Source: Betaproteobacteria bacterium
GTDB taxonomy: Bacteria > Pseudomonadota > Gammaproteobacteria > Burkholderiales > Burkholderiaceae_C
Direction of reading: 5' to 3'
NCBI GenBank assembly: GCA_009923895.1
Contig: RFSP01000139.1
Coordinates: 1-5,279, forward strand
DNA: 5,279 nucleotides
Shown: piece after piece, positions 1-5,279 of the stretch
How positions within the stretch are numbered: position 1 is the stretch's first letter
Layout: each line of letters starts with the position of its first letter
Program-made: the position numbers and the translations under genes
Notes under the pieces: model-generated
Told to the model about the DNA's origin: nothing
Seen by the model: the letters and a program-made list of their open reading frames with translations, nothing else
The model's database searches: none

Positions 1-444
1 ACCTTCCAAGACATGATCGCCCGGGGCGACTTTGTGGAGTGGGCCGAGGTGCATGGCAACTATTACGGCACCTCGCATGCCGCGATCCAAGACCGCCTTC
101 AGCGCGGCCAGGACGTGGTGCTGGAAATCGACTGGCAAGGGGCCGCGCAGATTCGGCGCAAGTTCTCGCATGCGGTACTCATTTTCATTTTGCCGCCCAG
201 CTGGGACGAATTGCGCCAGCGGCTGCAGCGCCGGGGAGAAGATTCGCCCCAGGTCATCGAGATGCGCATGGTCAACGCCCGGGCCGAGGTGGCCCAGGCC
301 CAGCACTTTGATTTCGTTATAATCAACAGCTTGTTCGAAACGGCACTTTTTGACCTGAAGACGGTGGTGCATTCGCAGCGACTGCGCTACGGCGCTCAGC
401 TTCGCAACCGCTCTCAGGTGTTCAAGGCCCTCGATCTCATCTGA
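1..444 (+). CDS. gmk: Guanylate kinase, 3' part (5' end outside window)
   Basis: Guanylate kinase phosphorylates GMP to GDP with ATP in the cytoplasm, feeding GTP and (p)ppGpp pools. The frame is open from base 1, giving 147 residues ending at TGA 442–444; the family is about 205 residues, so the N-terminal P-loop lies to the left. The visible part matches the family in order: WAEVHGNYYGTS (GMP-binding region), VVLEIDWQGAAQIR, the IFILPPSWDELRQRL strand and lid with RRGEDS, and HFDFVIINSLFETALFDL near the C-terminus. An ATG at 13–15 is an internal methionine, not the start, because conserved sequence continues upstream of it. rpoZ follows after 16 bases, which suggests co-transcription. An exact TATAAT lies within the 3' part at 318–323. 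The identification is firm; only the truncation by the window edge limits it. Confidence 0.97.
   Translation, partial: TFQDMIARGDFVEWAEVHGNYYGTSHAAIQDRLQRGQDVVLEIDWQGAAQIRRKFSHAVLIFILPPSWDELRQRLQRRGEDSPQVIEMRMVNARAEVAQAQHFDFVIINSLFETALFDLKTVVHSQRLRYGAQLRNRSQVFKALDLI
318..323 (+). promoter_or_regulatory. Candidate -10 element inside gmk, upstream of rpoZ
   Basis: Exact TATAAT, read within the gmk codons GTT-ATA-ATC (Val-Ile-Ile). ATA is an unusual Ile codon in GC-rich betaproteobacteria. A start near 330 would give rpoZ a leader of about 130 bases. I see no convincing -35 hexamer at 16–18 bases spacing and no TGn extension, so promoter function is inference. Confidence 0.3.
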
Positions 445-460
445 CACACAGGACAACCCC

Positions 461-664
461 ATGGCCCGCATCACCGTCGAAGACTGCCTCGAAAAAGTCC
501 CCAACCGATTCCAGCTGGTGCTCGCGGCCACCTACCGCGCCCGCATGCTCAGCCAGGGCCACACCCCCAAGGTGGAAACCAAGAACAAGCCCAGCGTGAC
601 CGCCCTGCGCGAAATTGCCGCCGGTGAAGTGGGCCTGGAAATGCTGCGCCGGGTGCCCATTTGA
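461..664 (+). CDS. rpoZ: DNA-directed RNA polymerase omega subunit
   Basis: Omega is the small RNA polymerase subunit that binds the beta' C-terminal region, helps assembly, and in E. coli contributes to one of the two ppGpp sites. The 67-residue product starts MARITVEDCLEKVPNRFQLV and carries the conserved LAATYRAR helix and the SVTALREIAAGEV segment. It ends soon after ALREI, so it lacks the long charged tail of the 91-residue E. coli protein; short forms are usual in betaproteobacteria, so this is not read as truncation. The start is supported by an AGGA at 450–453, seven bases before the ATG, and by the family's MAR N-terminus. It sits 16 bases behind gmk and about 30 bases before an intrinsic terminator, so gmk–rpoZ looks like the end of a transcription unit. 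Its neighbourhood with spoT matches the classical gmk–rpoZ–spoT order. Confidence 0.97.
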   Translation: MARITVEDCLEKVPNRFQLVLAATYRARMLSQGHTPKVETKNKPSVTALREIAAGEVGLEMLRRVPI

Positions 665-692
665 GGGCTTAAAGCGCATCTTTTTGCCCAAC

Positions 693-716
693 AAGGCGCC
701 TGCGGGCGCCTTTTTT
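693..716 (+). terminator. Intrinsic terminator after rpoZ
   Basis: GGCGCC at 695–700 pairs with GGCGCC at 705–710 around a TGCG loop, extended by AA 693–694 pairing with TT 711–712, and followed by a run of six T (711–716). This is a textbook rho-independent terminator for gmk–rpoZ. A weaker imperfect hairpin precedes it (GGGC 665–668 with GCCC 686–689, and AAAG 671–674 with CTTT 680–683). The terminator lies between rpoZ and spoT, so read-through into spoT should be reduced. Confidence 0.88.
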
Positions 717-751
717 GCGCCCTTTTTGCGCATTCGAAGCGCCCTGCAGGG

Positions 752-780
752 CTGCCACCGCTCGCAAGACGCGGTAGATT
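752..780 (+). promoter_or_regulatory. Candidate spoT promoter (possibly leaderless)
   Basis: CTGCCA at 752–757 (4 of 6 to TTGACA) and TAGATT at 775–780 (4 of 6 to TATAAT) are separated by 17 bases. A start 6–7 bases after the -10 falls at 786–787, on the spoT ATG. The element lies downstream of the rpoZ terminator, where a spoT promoter would be expected. The matches are modest, so this is a candidate only. Confidence 0.3.
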
Positions 781-786
781 TCGGGT

Positions 787-3090
787 ATGGGCCTTCGATC
801 GCTTGCCGCCGAGTTGCTGCCGTCTCCACAGAGGGCGGCCCTTGCGCACGGGTCGGAAACTGAAAGCACGGCACCCACATCGTTCGCGACCTTGATTGAG
901 CGGCTGAGTTATCTCTCCAAGGCCGATCAAAAGCGCGTGCTCGAGGCCTACAAATTTGCCGATGCCGCCCATTTGGGGCAGTTCAGGGTGAGCGGCGAGC
1001 CCTACATCACCCATCCCATTGCAGTGGCGGGGCTTTGTGCCGACTGGAAGCTCGACGTGCAAGCCATCATGGCCGCGCTCATGCACGATGCCATGGAAGA
1101 TTGCGGCATCACCAAGCCCGAGTTGATTGAGCGCTTTGGCGCCGCCACCGCTGATTTGGTGGACGGCTTGACCAAGTTGGACAAGCTTCACTTCAACACC
1201 CGTGAAGAGAGTCAGGCCGAGTCGTTTCGCAAGATGCTGCTGGCCATGTCACGAGACGTGCGCGTCATCCTCGTGAAGCTGGCCGACCGCTTGCACAACA
1301 TGCGCACCATGCAGGGCATGCAGCCCGACAAGCGTCAACGCATCGCGGGTGAGACGCTGGACATCTACGCGCCCATTGCGCACCGGCTCGGTCTGAATCA
1401 AATCTACCGAGAGCTTCAAGACCTGTCGTTTCGGCATTTGCATCCCTGGCGCCACGACGCCCTGGCCAAAGCCTTGCAGCGGGCGCGTGGTCACCGCCGA
1501 GACATCGTCGAGCGCGTGCGCAAAGACGTGGAGCGCGCCCTGGCCGCATCCAAGGTGCAAGCCTTTGTCAGCGGCCGCGAGAAGACCGTGTATTCCATCT
1601 ACCGCAAGATGCGGGAAAAGCACAGCGGCTTCACCCAGGTGAACGATCTATTTGGGTTCCGCTTGGTGGTGCCCACGTTGCAAGATTGCTACCTGACCTT
1701 GGGCGTCTTGCATCAGCTCTACAAGCCCGTGCCCGGCCGCTTCAAAGACTACATTGCCATCCCCAAAGCCAACGGCTATCAAAGCCTGCACACCACGCTC
1801 GTCAATCCATTGGGCACGGCCGTGGAATTTCAAATCCGCACCGAGGCCATGAATGCGGTGGCTGAAAAGGGCATTGCCGCCCATTGGATGTACAAGATCA
1901 GCCCCCAGGGCACCGCCCCCCATGCCAACAAGGCCGATGCGAACATCGATGCGCAACGCGTGGGCGCTTTGTGGCTGCAATCGTTGTTGGACATTCAGCA
2001 CGAGACCCACGACTCCACCGAGTTCTTGGAGCACGTCAAGATCGATCTGTATCCCGACGCGGTCTACGTGTTCACGCCGCGCAGCAAGATCTTGGCCCTG
2101 CCCCGCGGGGCCACCCCGGTGGACTTTGCTTATGCCATTCACTCCGACGTGGGAGACCGCTGTGTGGCGGCCAAAGTCAATGGCGAGGCCGTGACCCTGC
2201 GAACCGAGTTGCGCAGCGGCGACGTGGTGGAGGTGATGACCGCACCCAGCGCACGGCCCAACCCGGCCTGGTTGCACCATGTCAGAACAGGCCGCGCGCG
2301 CTCCAAGATCCGTCACTACCTGAAAAATCTCGAGCAAGAGGAAGCACGCGATTTGGGCGAGAAGATGCTGGCCCAAGCCCTGCGTGCAGAAGGCTTGACC
2401 ATTCCCTCTTTAGACCCCAATGATCAAGATGCGGCCGTGCTGTGGCAGATGCTGGCGCGCTGGGGAGGCAATCGCAATCGCGGTGAGTTGCTGGTGGACA
2501 TTGGCATGGGCCGCAAGATCGCGGTGATCGTGGCCAAGCGGCTGGCCCGCTTGATGGCCGAGCGTGGCATTCGGCCTGATGCGGTCACGCTCACCCTGGG
2601 CCGATTCAGCACCGACGACGCCACAGACCCGCAAGGCGTGGTGTTCATTGACGGCAGCCAAGGCGCCACCATGCAGCTCGCGCCGTGCTGCCGCCCCATT
2701 CCGGGCGACACCATCACGGGCTACCTGGGGCGTGGCGAGGGCCTGGTGGTTCACACCGCTGAGTGTCAAGTGGGCCGGCGGCTCTACCAACGCGATCGCG
2801 AACGTTGGATTCATGTGGAGTGGGCCGAAGACATCGAGCGCTCTTTTGAGACGGCGATTTCGGTGGCCGTTCAGAACAACAAAGGTGCATTGGCCAAAGT
2901 GGCCTCGGCCATCAGCGGCACAGAAGCCGACATCGTTCACATTTCCATGGACGATGAGGAGCGTTCGGCCGAAGTGGCCGAATTGCGTTTGCTGGTGAAC
3001 GTGCGCGACCGCGTCCACCTGGCCGATGTCATGAGGGCCCTGCGCCGTGCTGCGCCCGTGGTGCGGGTGTCGCGGGTCAAGCGCACCTAG
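787..3090 (+). CDS. spoT: Bifunctional (p)ppGpp synthetase/hydrolase, SpoT/Rel family
   Basis: This long RSH enzyme makes (p)ppGpp from GTP/GDP and ATP and hydrolyses it to GTP/GDP and pyrophosphate, setting the stringent response. Its 767 residues show the full layout. The Mn-dependent HD hydrolase (about 45–200) has R67, H76 of ITHP, H100-D101, E104-D105 and LADRLHN with D167 and N171, so it looks active. The synthetase (about 235–370) has R264, the YSIYRKM segment, D287, NGYQSLH with Y331, and EFQIRT with E347. R318-F-K-D321 is the RXKD motif of bifunctional enzymes, not the EXDD motif of RelA. A TGS domain (about 418–485), a helical region, a conserved-cysteine module (C634, C635, H656, C660) and a C-terminal ACT domain (about 687–767) follow. 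The 787 ATG is the first after an in-frame TAG at 775–777, but no Shine–Dalgarno is visible and residues 1–35 are poorly conserved. How strong the synthetase is in vivo cannot be told from sequence. Confidence 0.96.
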   Translation: MGLRSLAAELLPSPQRAALAHGSETESTAPTSFATLIERLSYLSKADQKRVLEAYKFADAAHLGQFRVSGEPYITHPIAVAGLCADWKLDVQAIMAALMHDAMEDCGITKPELIERFGAATADLVDGLTKLDKLHFNTREESQAESFRKMLLAMSRDVRVILVKLADRLHNMRTMQGMQPDKRQRIAGETLDIYAPIAHRLGLNQIYRELQDLSFRHLHPWRHDALAKALQRARGHRRDIVERVRKDVERALAASKVQAFVSGREKTVYSIYRKMREKHSGFTQVNDLFGFRLVVPTLQDCYLTLGVLHQLYKPVPGRFKDYIAIPKANGYQSLHTTLVNPLGTAVEFQIRTEAMNAVAEKGIAAHWMYKISPQGTAPHANKADANIDAQRVGALWLQSLLDIQHETHDSTEFLEHVKIDLYPDAVYVFTPRSKILALPRGATPVDFAYAIHSDVGDRCVAAKVNGEAVTLRTELRSGDVVEVMTAPSARPNPAWLHHVRTGRARSKIRHYLKNLEQEEARDLGEKMLAQALRAEGLTIPSLDPNDQDAAVLWQMLARWGGNRNRGELLVDIGMGRKIAVIVAKRLARLMAERGIRPDAVTLTLGRFSTDDATDPQGVVFIDGSQGATMQLAPCCRPIPGDTITGYLGRGEGLVVHTAECQVGRRLYQRDRERWIHVEWAEDIERSFETAISVAVQNNKGALAKVASAISGTEADIVHISMDDEERSAEVAELRLLVNVRDRVHLADVMRALRRAAPVVRVSRVKRT

Positions 3091-3644
3091 GGCTCTGGGT
3101 ACCTCACCTCGAGCACCTCGATGGTGTCCACGCCAGCAGGTGTGACCAATTTCACTTGATCACCTTCTCGGGACTTCAGCAAGGCCCGCGCGATGGGCGA
3201 AATCCAGCTCACCTCCCCCGCCAGGCTGTCGGCCTCGTCAATGCCCTTGATGGTGACCGTGCGCTCTTCGCCTTGGCTGTTGGCATAGGTCACGGTCGCA
3301 CCAAAAAAGACCTGGTCATTGCCATGATGGAGGCTCGGATCGGCCACCTCGGCCACATCCAGCCGCTTGGTCAAGAAGCGAATGCGACGGTCGATTTCTC
3401 GCAGGCGCTTTTTGCCGTAGAGGTAGTCGCCGTTTTCCGAGCGGTCCCCGTTTTTGGCGGCCCAGGACACGGTCTCCACCATTTTGGGACGCTCTTCGTC
3501 CAGCAGGTGCATGAGCTCCGATCGCAAGCGCTGGTAGCCGGCAGGCGTCATGTAGTTGCGTGTGCCGGCTGGCAACGGGGGCAAGCCCGGCGCGTCATCG
3601 TCGTCTTCAGGGGTGTCGGATTCTTTGGTGAAGGCTTTGCTCAT
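3087..3644 (-). CDS. greB: Transcription elongation (cleavage) factor GreB
   Basis: GreB binds the RNA polymerase secondary channel and stimulates cleavage of backtracked RNA. The 185-residue product has an N-terminal coiled coil (about 32–100) with the GreB-type segment WAAKNGDRSENGDYLYGKKR; D67 and E70 are the acidic tip residues that coordinate catalytic Mg2+. After it come LREIDRRIRFLTKRL and a C-terminal FKBP-like domain (about 110–185) with VFFGATV and ISPIARALL. The WAA and KKRLREIDRR signatures favour GreB over GreA. It is about 27 residues longer than E. coli GreB because of an N-terminal tail that is acidic and then proline-rich (ESDTPEDDDD, LPPLP). The start at 3642–3644 follows an in-frame TGA 30 bases upstream and is the only ATG before the conserved region, apart from M32. 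Its Shine–Dalgarno is weak (GGGA about 11 bases upstream). It converges on spoT, sharing CTAG at 3087–3090. Confidence 0.95.
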   Translation of the reverse strand: MSKAFTKESDTPEDDDDAPGLPPLPAGTRNYMTPAGYQRLRSELMHLLDEERPKMVETVSWAAKNGDRSENGDYLYGKKRLREIDRRIRFLTKRLDVAEVADPSLHHGNDQVFFGATVTYANSQGEERTVTIKGIDEADSLAGEVSWISPIARALLKSREGDQVKLVTPAGVDTIEVLEVRYPEP

Positions 3645-3675
3645 AGCACTTGCAATCCCATGCCTCTTTGCTCAT
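3607..3675 (-). other. Possible short upstream ORF overlapping the greB start
   Basis: An ATG at 3673–3675 opens a 22-codon frame (MSKEAWDCKCYEQ...) that runs out of frame across the greB start and stops inside greB at 3607. Its first ten bases, ATGAGCAAAG, are the same as the first ten of greB 31 bases downstream. There is no strong Shine–Dalgarno. It may be a leader ORF, a relic of a small duplication, or chance. Confidence 0.2.
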
Positions 3676-3708
3676 GGGCACTGAGCTGCAAAGGGCCCAA
3701 GTGCCGGC

Positions 3709-3741
3709 GAAAAGAGAAACGCCACCGCAGAGGGTGGCGTT
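3709..3741 (-). terminator. Intrinsic terminator of tRNA-Arg
   Basis: AACGCCACC (3718–3726) and GGTGGCGTT (3733–3741) form a perfect 9-bp stem with a 6-base loop. On the - strand the stem is followed by a T-rich tract, TTCTCTTTTC, ending near 3709. It begins seven bases after the tRNA's CCA end, so it most likely ends the tRNA transcript (and any hem read-through) before greB. The T tract is broken by two C, so termination may not be complete. Confidence 0.8.
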
Positions 3742-3748
3742 GCAGGTT

Positions 3749-3825
3749 TGGCGCGGCTGGCAGGATTCGAACCCACGACCCCTTGGTTCGTAGCCAAGTA
3801 CTCTATCCAACTGAGCTACAGCCGC
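3749..3825 (-). tRNA. tRNA-Arg (anticodon ACG), CCA encoded
   Basis: The 77-base gene folds into a full cloverleaf. The acceptor stem GCGGCTG/CAGCCGC has 7 perfect pairs, followed by T8-A9. The D stem is GCTC/GAGT. The anticodon stem CTTGG/CCAAG holds the loop CTACGAA, giving anticodon ACG at 34–36. The T stem is GTGGG/CCTGC with a TTCGAAT loop; it includes two G·U pairs. G is the discriminator base and CCA is encoded at 3749–3751. In bacteria A34 of this tRNA is normally deaminated to inosine by TadA, letting it read CGU, CGC and CGA. It lies 29 bases beyond the hemY stop and is followed by a hairpin terminator. I see no integrase or duplicated 3' end, so no sign that it is a used attachment site. 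Confidence 0.97.
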
Positions 3826-3835
3826 CAAGCCTTCT

Positions 3836-3841
3836 AGTGTA
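3836..3841 (-). promoter_or_regulatory. Candidate -10 element for tRNA-Arg
   Basis: On the - strand TACACT (4 of 6 to TATAAT) lies ten bases before the mature tRNA 5' end, giving a start near 3829 and a leader of about four bases. The expected -35 region, over the hemY 3' end and stop, has no good TTGACA match. The tRNA could instead be processed from a hemXY transcript. Confidence 0.25.
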
Positions 3842-3854
3842 CCAAAATTCCACC

Positions 3855-5099
3855 TCAGGGAATTTCTGCCGCCTTTTGGTCACAGCGAGCCGCGGCCTCG
3901 AGTTGACCTTCTTCGCGACTCAAGCGCGCCAATTCTCGCCACGCGCGTCGACGAAGGCGCGGCTCCAACACGGAGGAATTGGCGGCGTGCTCCAGAGGGC
4001 GACGCGCTTTGCCCCAAAGTCCGCGCTCGGCCATCACCAAAGCGGCCGCAATGCCGATCACCGGGTCGCTGGGATAGGTGACCGTGGCCGATTCCACTTT
4101 GGGCAGCCAATCGGGGCCCAGGCCTTGCACGTTGTCACACAAGGCGCTGGCCACCAAGGTGCGGTCTTCGCTGGTCAGTTCGCCCAGACGGTCCCACAGG
4201 GGCCGCAACCATTGCCGCGCCTCTTCATGCGCCCCAAAGGTGGCTGCACGCTGAGCGGCTCGAGCGACGACCGCCGCATCACGGCGATCAACGCCATCGA
4301 GTTCACTCCATTGGCGGCGCAATTGTTCGGCGTCTCGTGCGGCATCCAGCACCTGAAAGGCCAGCGTGCGCAACAAGCTCTTGGCAGCCACTTCTGAAAA
4401 AGCCTGATGCTTGGCCAACAAGCGAGCGGTATGCAGGGCCTCCACAGGTTGCCGCGCCAATCGCGTGGCTTGCAACTTCAAACGCAGGGCTTGCGTGCGA
4501 CGGCTCAAGCCCGGTGGCAATTGGGCCAGCAACTCCAAGGCGCGTGAGGCATCGCGATCGTCGAGGGCCCACTCGGCGGCCATGAGGCGCGCACCTTCTG
4601 CCGCCGGGCGTTGGCCCGCTCCAGTCACCAGAGACTGCATGCGCCGCGCCGCCTCATCTCGACGCGCTGGGTCTTGCAGTCGATGCAAGCTGCTGGCCAC
4701 CAGCAAACTCGCCAGGAGCCGAAAGTCCACATCAGAAGCCAAGAACTCTGTGTCGTCTTGCAATGCGAGGGCGCGCTCGGCGGCCTTGTAGGCACGGCTG
4801 TAGCGGGCTGCAAGAAACTCCGCCAGCGCATCACGCAATGCCCGGTAAGCGGCTCGTTCGCGTTGCAAGGCCCGCCACTCATGCGCACGACGGGGCAAGC
4901 TGAACACCGCCTCCAATGTGCGCGAGACCGTGAGAATGACAAAGCAGGCCCCCACCACTGACAGCACGAACAAGTTGAGCGACAGTTCAATGCGCCAGCG
5001 ATTGAAATAAACGGTCACCAAACCATCGTTGGTGCCCAGCGTGGTAGCCGCCACCACGGCCACCACAAACAAAACGACCAGCCAGATGACGCCGCGCAT
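3855..5099 (-). CDS. hemY: HemY-type inner-membrane TPR protein
   Basis: This is the proteobacterial HemY, a membrane protein encoded at the heme-synthesis locus; its exact role in late tetrapyrrole metabolism is not settled. It is unrelated to Bacillus HemY (protoporphyrinogen oxidase), and no FAD-binding motif is seen here. The 414 residues have two N-terminal hydrophobic segments (about 4–21 and 40–59) flanking GLVTVYFNRWRIELSL, typical of the HemY N-terminal domain. A long, Ala/Leu/Arg-rich helical region follows, with TPR-like repeats clearest at about 346–378 (IGIAAALVMAERGLWGKARR) and 384–410. E. coli HemY is about 400 residues, so this looks complete. The start at 5097–5099 begins the first membrane segment directly; a weak AGG lies upstream. 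It follows hemX by 24 bases and is probably co-transcribed with it. Confidence 0.92.
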   Translation of the reverse strand: MRGVIWLVVLFVVAVVAATTLGTNDGLVTVYFNRWRIELSLNLFVLSVVGACFVILTVSRTLEAVFSLPRRAHEWRALQRERAAYRALRDALAEFLAARYSRAYKAAERALALQDDTEFLASDVDFRLLASLLVASSLHRLQDPARRDEAARRMQSLVTGAGQRPAAEGARLMAAEWALDDRDASRALELLAQLPPGLSRRTQALRLKLQATRLARQPVEALHTARLLAKHQAFSEVAAKSLLRTLAFQVLDAARDAEQLRRQWSELDGVDRRDAAVVARAAQRAATFGAHEEARQWLRPLWDRLGELTSEDRTLVASALCDNVQGLGPDWLPKVESATVTYPSDPVIGIAAALVMAERGLWGKARRPLEHAANSSVLEPRLRRRAWRELARLSREEGQLEAAARCDQKAAEIP

Positions 5100-5123
5100 G
5101 GTTGCCTGGGTTCGATTGAGGCT

Positions 5124-5279
5124 TCAGCGCCCCGCCGCCGCGGCGGCCAAGGCCGCCAGGGTGGCCTCTGGGCGAGGCACGCTGATTTGTCGGGATTGCA
5201 GGGCCACCAGACGTAGCTGCTCTGAAGTGGCCGCGACACGTTTGGAATTGCGGTCGAAATACCGCTCCAACACCCCTTG
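5124..5279 (-). CDS. hemX: HemX family protein, C-terminal end (5' part outside window)
   Basis: On the - strand the frame is open from the window edge (5279) for 51 codons to TGA at 5124–5126. It reads QGVLERYFDRNSKRVAATSE, then a helical stretch ending QISVPRPEATLAAL and an Ala-rich tail with final Gly-Arg. The LERYFD...SKR pattern and the closing VPRP.TLAAL match the C-terminus of HemX, an inner-membrane protein with a large periplasmic coiled coil. It is often mis-annotated as uroporphyrinogen-III C-methyltransferase, an activity that this end does not support. hemY begins 24 bases after its stop, the classic hemX–hemY arrangement. The call rests on a short fragment plus its neighbour; whether the full gene is a separate hemX or a hemD–hemX fusion cannot be seen here. 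Confidence 0.82.
   Translation of the reverse strand, partial: QGVLERYFDRNSKRVAATSEQLRLVALQSRQISVPRPEATLAALAAAAAGR

Noticed and set aside
532..1191. A 219-codon - strand frame spanning rpoZ and the spoT 5' end
   Set aside because: It runs through rpoZ, the terminator and spoT, with no ribosome site or domain. Antisense shadow.
1648..2376. A 242-codon - strand frame opposite spoT
   Set aside because: It lies wholly within strongly conserved spoT coding sequence, including the synthetase and TGS domains; its His/Gly-rich translation matches no family I know and is a codon-bias shadow.
3103..3140. Palindromes and a short CACC/GGTG hairpin near the spoT–greB junction as a terminator
   Set aside because: The stem is only about four pairs and no T tract follows on either strand; GGTACC and CTCGAG here look like chance six-base palindromes in greB codons.
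3749..3825. tRNA-Arg as an attachment site for an integrated element
   Set aside because: tRNA-Arg genes are common integration targets, but there is no integrase, no repeated tRNA 3' end in the window, and both flanks are housekeeping genes.
3607..3828. The 73-codon - strand frame covering the whole tRNA
   Set aside because: Its first part is simply the tRNA and terminator sequence. Only the last 22 codons, from the ATG at 3675, are kept as a low-confidence upstream ORF.
3156..4397. A 413-codon + strand frame running antisense to greB, the tRNA and hemY
   Set aside because: It crosses three well-supported features, including a tRNA, and its translation looks like low-complexity antisense of GC-rich genes with no recognisable domain. 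Stop codons are rare by chance at this GC content.
1..5279. A novel defence, mobile or secondary-metabolite system
   Set aside because: Every substantial coding region is assigned to a known housekeeping family, all intergenic gaps are under about 125 bases, and no repeats or unusual composition suggest acquired DNA.

Overview
This window is a chromosomal housekeeping segment from a GC-rich betaproteobacterium. The order gmk–rpoZ–spoT facing greB, the short 67-residue omega subunit, and a hemX–hemY pair next to a tRNA-Arg gene all suggest Burkholderiales, probably Comamonadaceae. That placement rests on remembered family sequences, not on a database search. I see no insertion sequence, phage gene, CRISPR array, toxin–antitoxin pair or other mobile element.

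The left half (1–3090) reads on the + strand. It holds the 3' part of gmk (guanylate kinase), rpoZ (RNA polymerase omega) 16 bases later, a clear intrinsic terminator, and a full-length spoT (bifunctional RelA/SpoT-type ppGpp synthetase/hydrolase). These genes share guanine-nucleotide and stringent-response biology: Gmk makes GDP, SpoT makes and degrades ppGpp, and omega forms part of a ppGpp site on RNA polymerase in E. coli. The terminator suggests that spoT is at least partly uncoupled from gmk–rpoZ, and promoter-like hexamers lie just before its ATG.

The right half (3087–5279) reads on the - strand. From right to left it holds the 3' end of hemX, all of hemY, a tRNA-Arg(ACG) gene with encoded CCA, a hairpin terminator, and greB (transcript cleavage factor). 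spoT and greB converge and share one CTAG as overlapping stop codons. hemX and hemY belong to the tetrapyrrole locus (hemC-hemD-hemX-hemY in enterobacteria). No terminator separates hemY from the tRNA, so the tRNA may partly ride on the hem transcript.

I found no undescribed system. The points most worth checking are regulatory: an exact TATAAT inside gmk made with an unusual ATA codon, a possible leaderless spoT promoter, an overlapping upstream ORF at greB, the CTAG double stop, and the tRNA tucked behind hemY.
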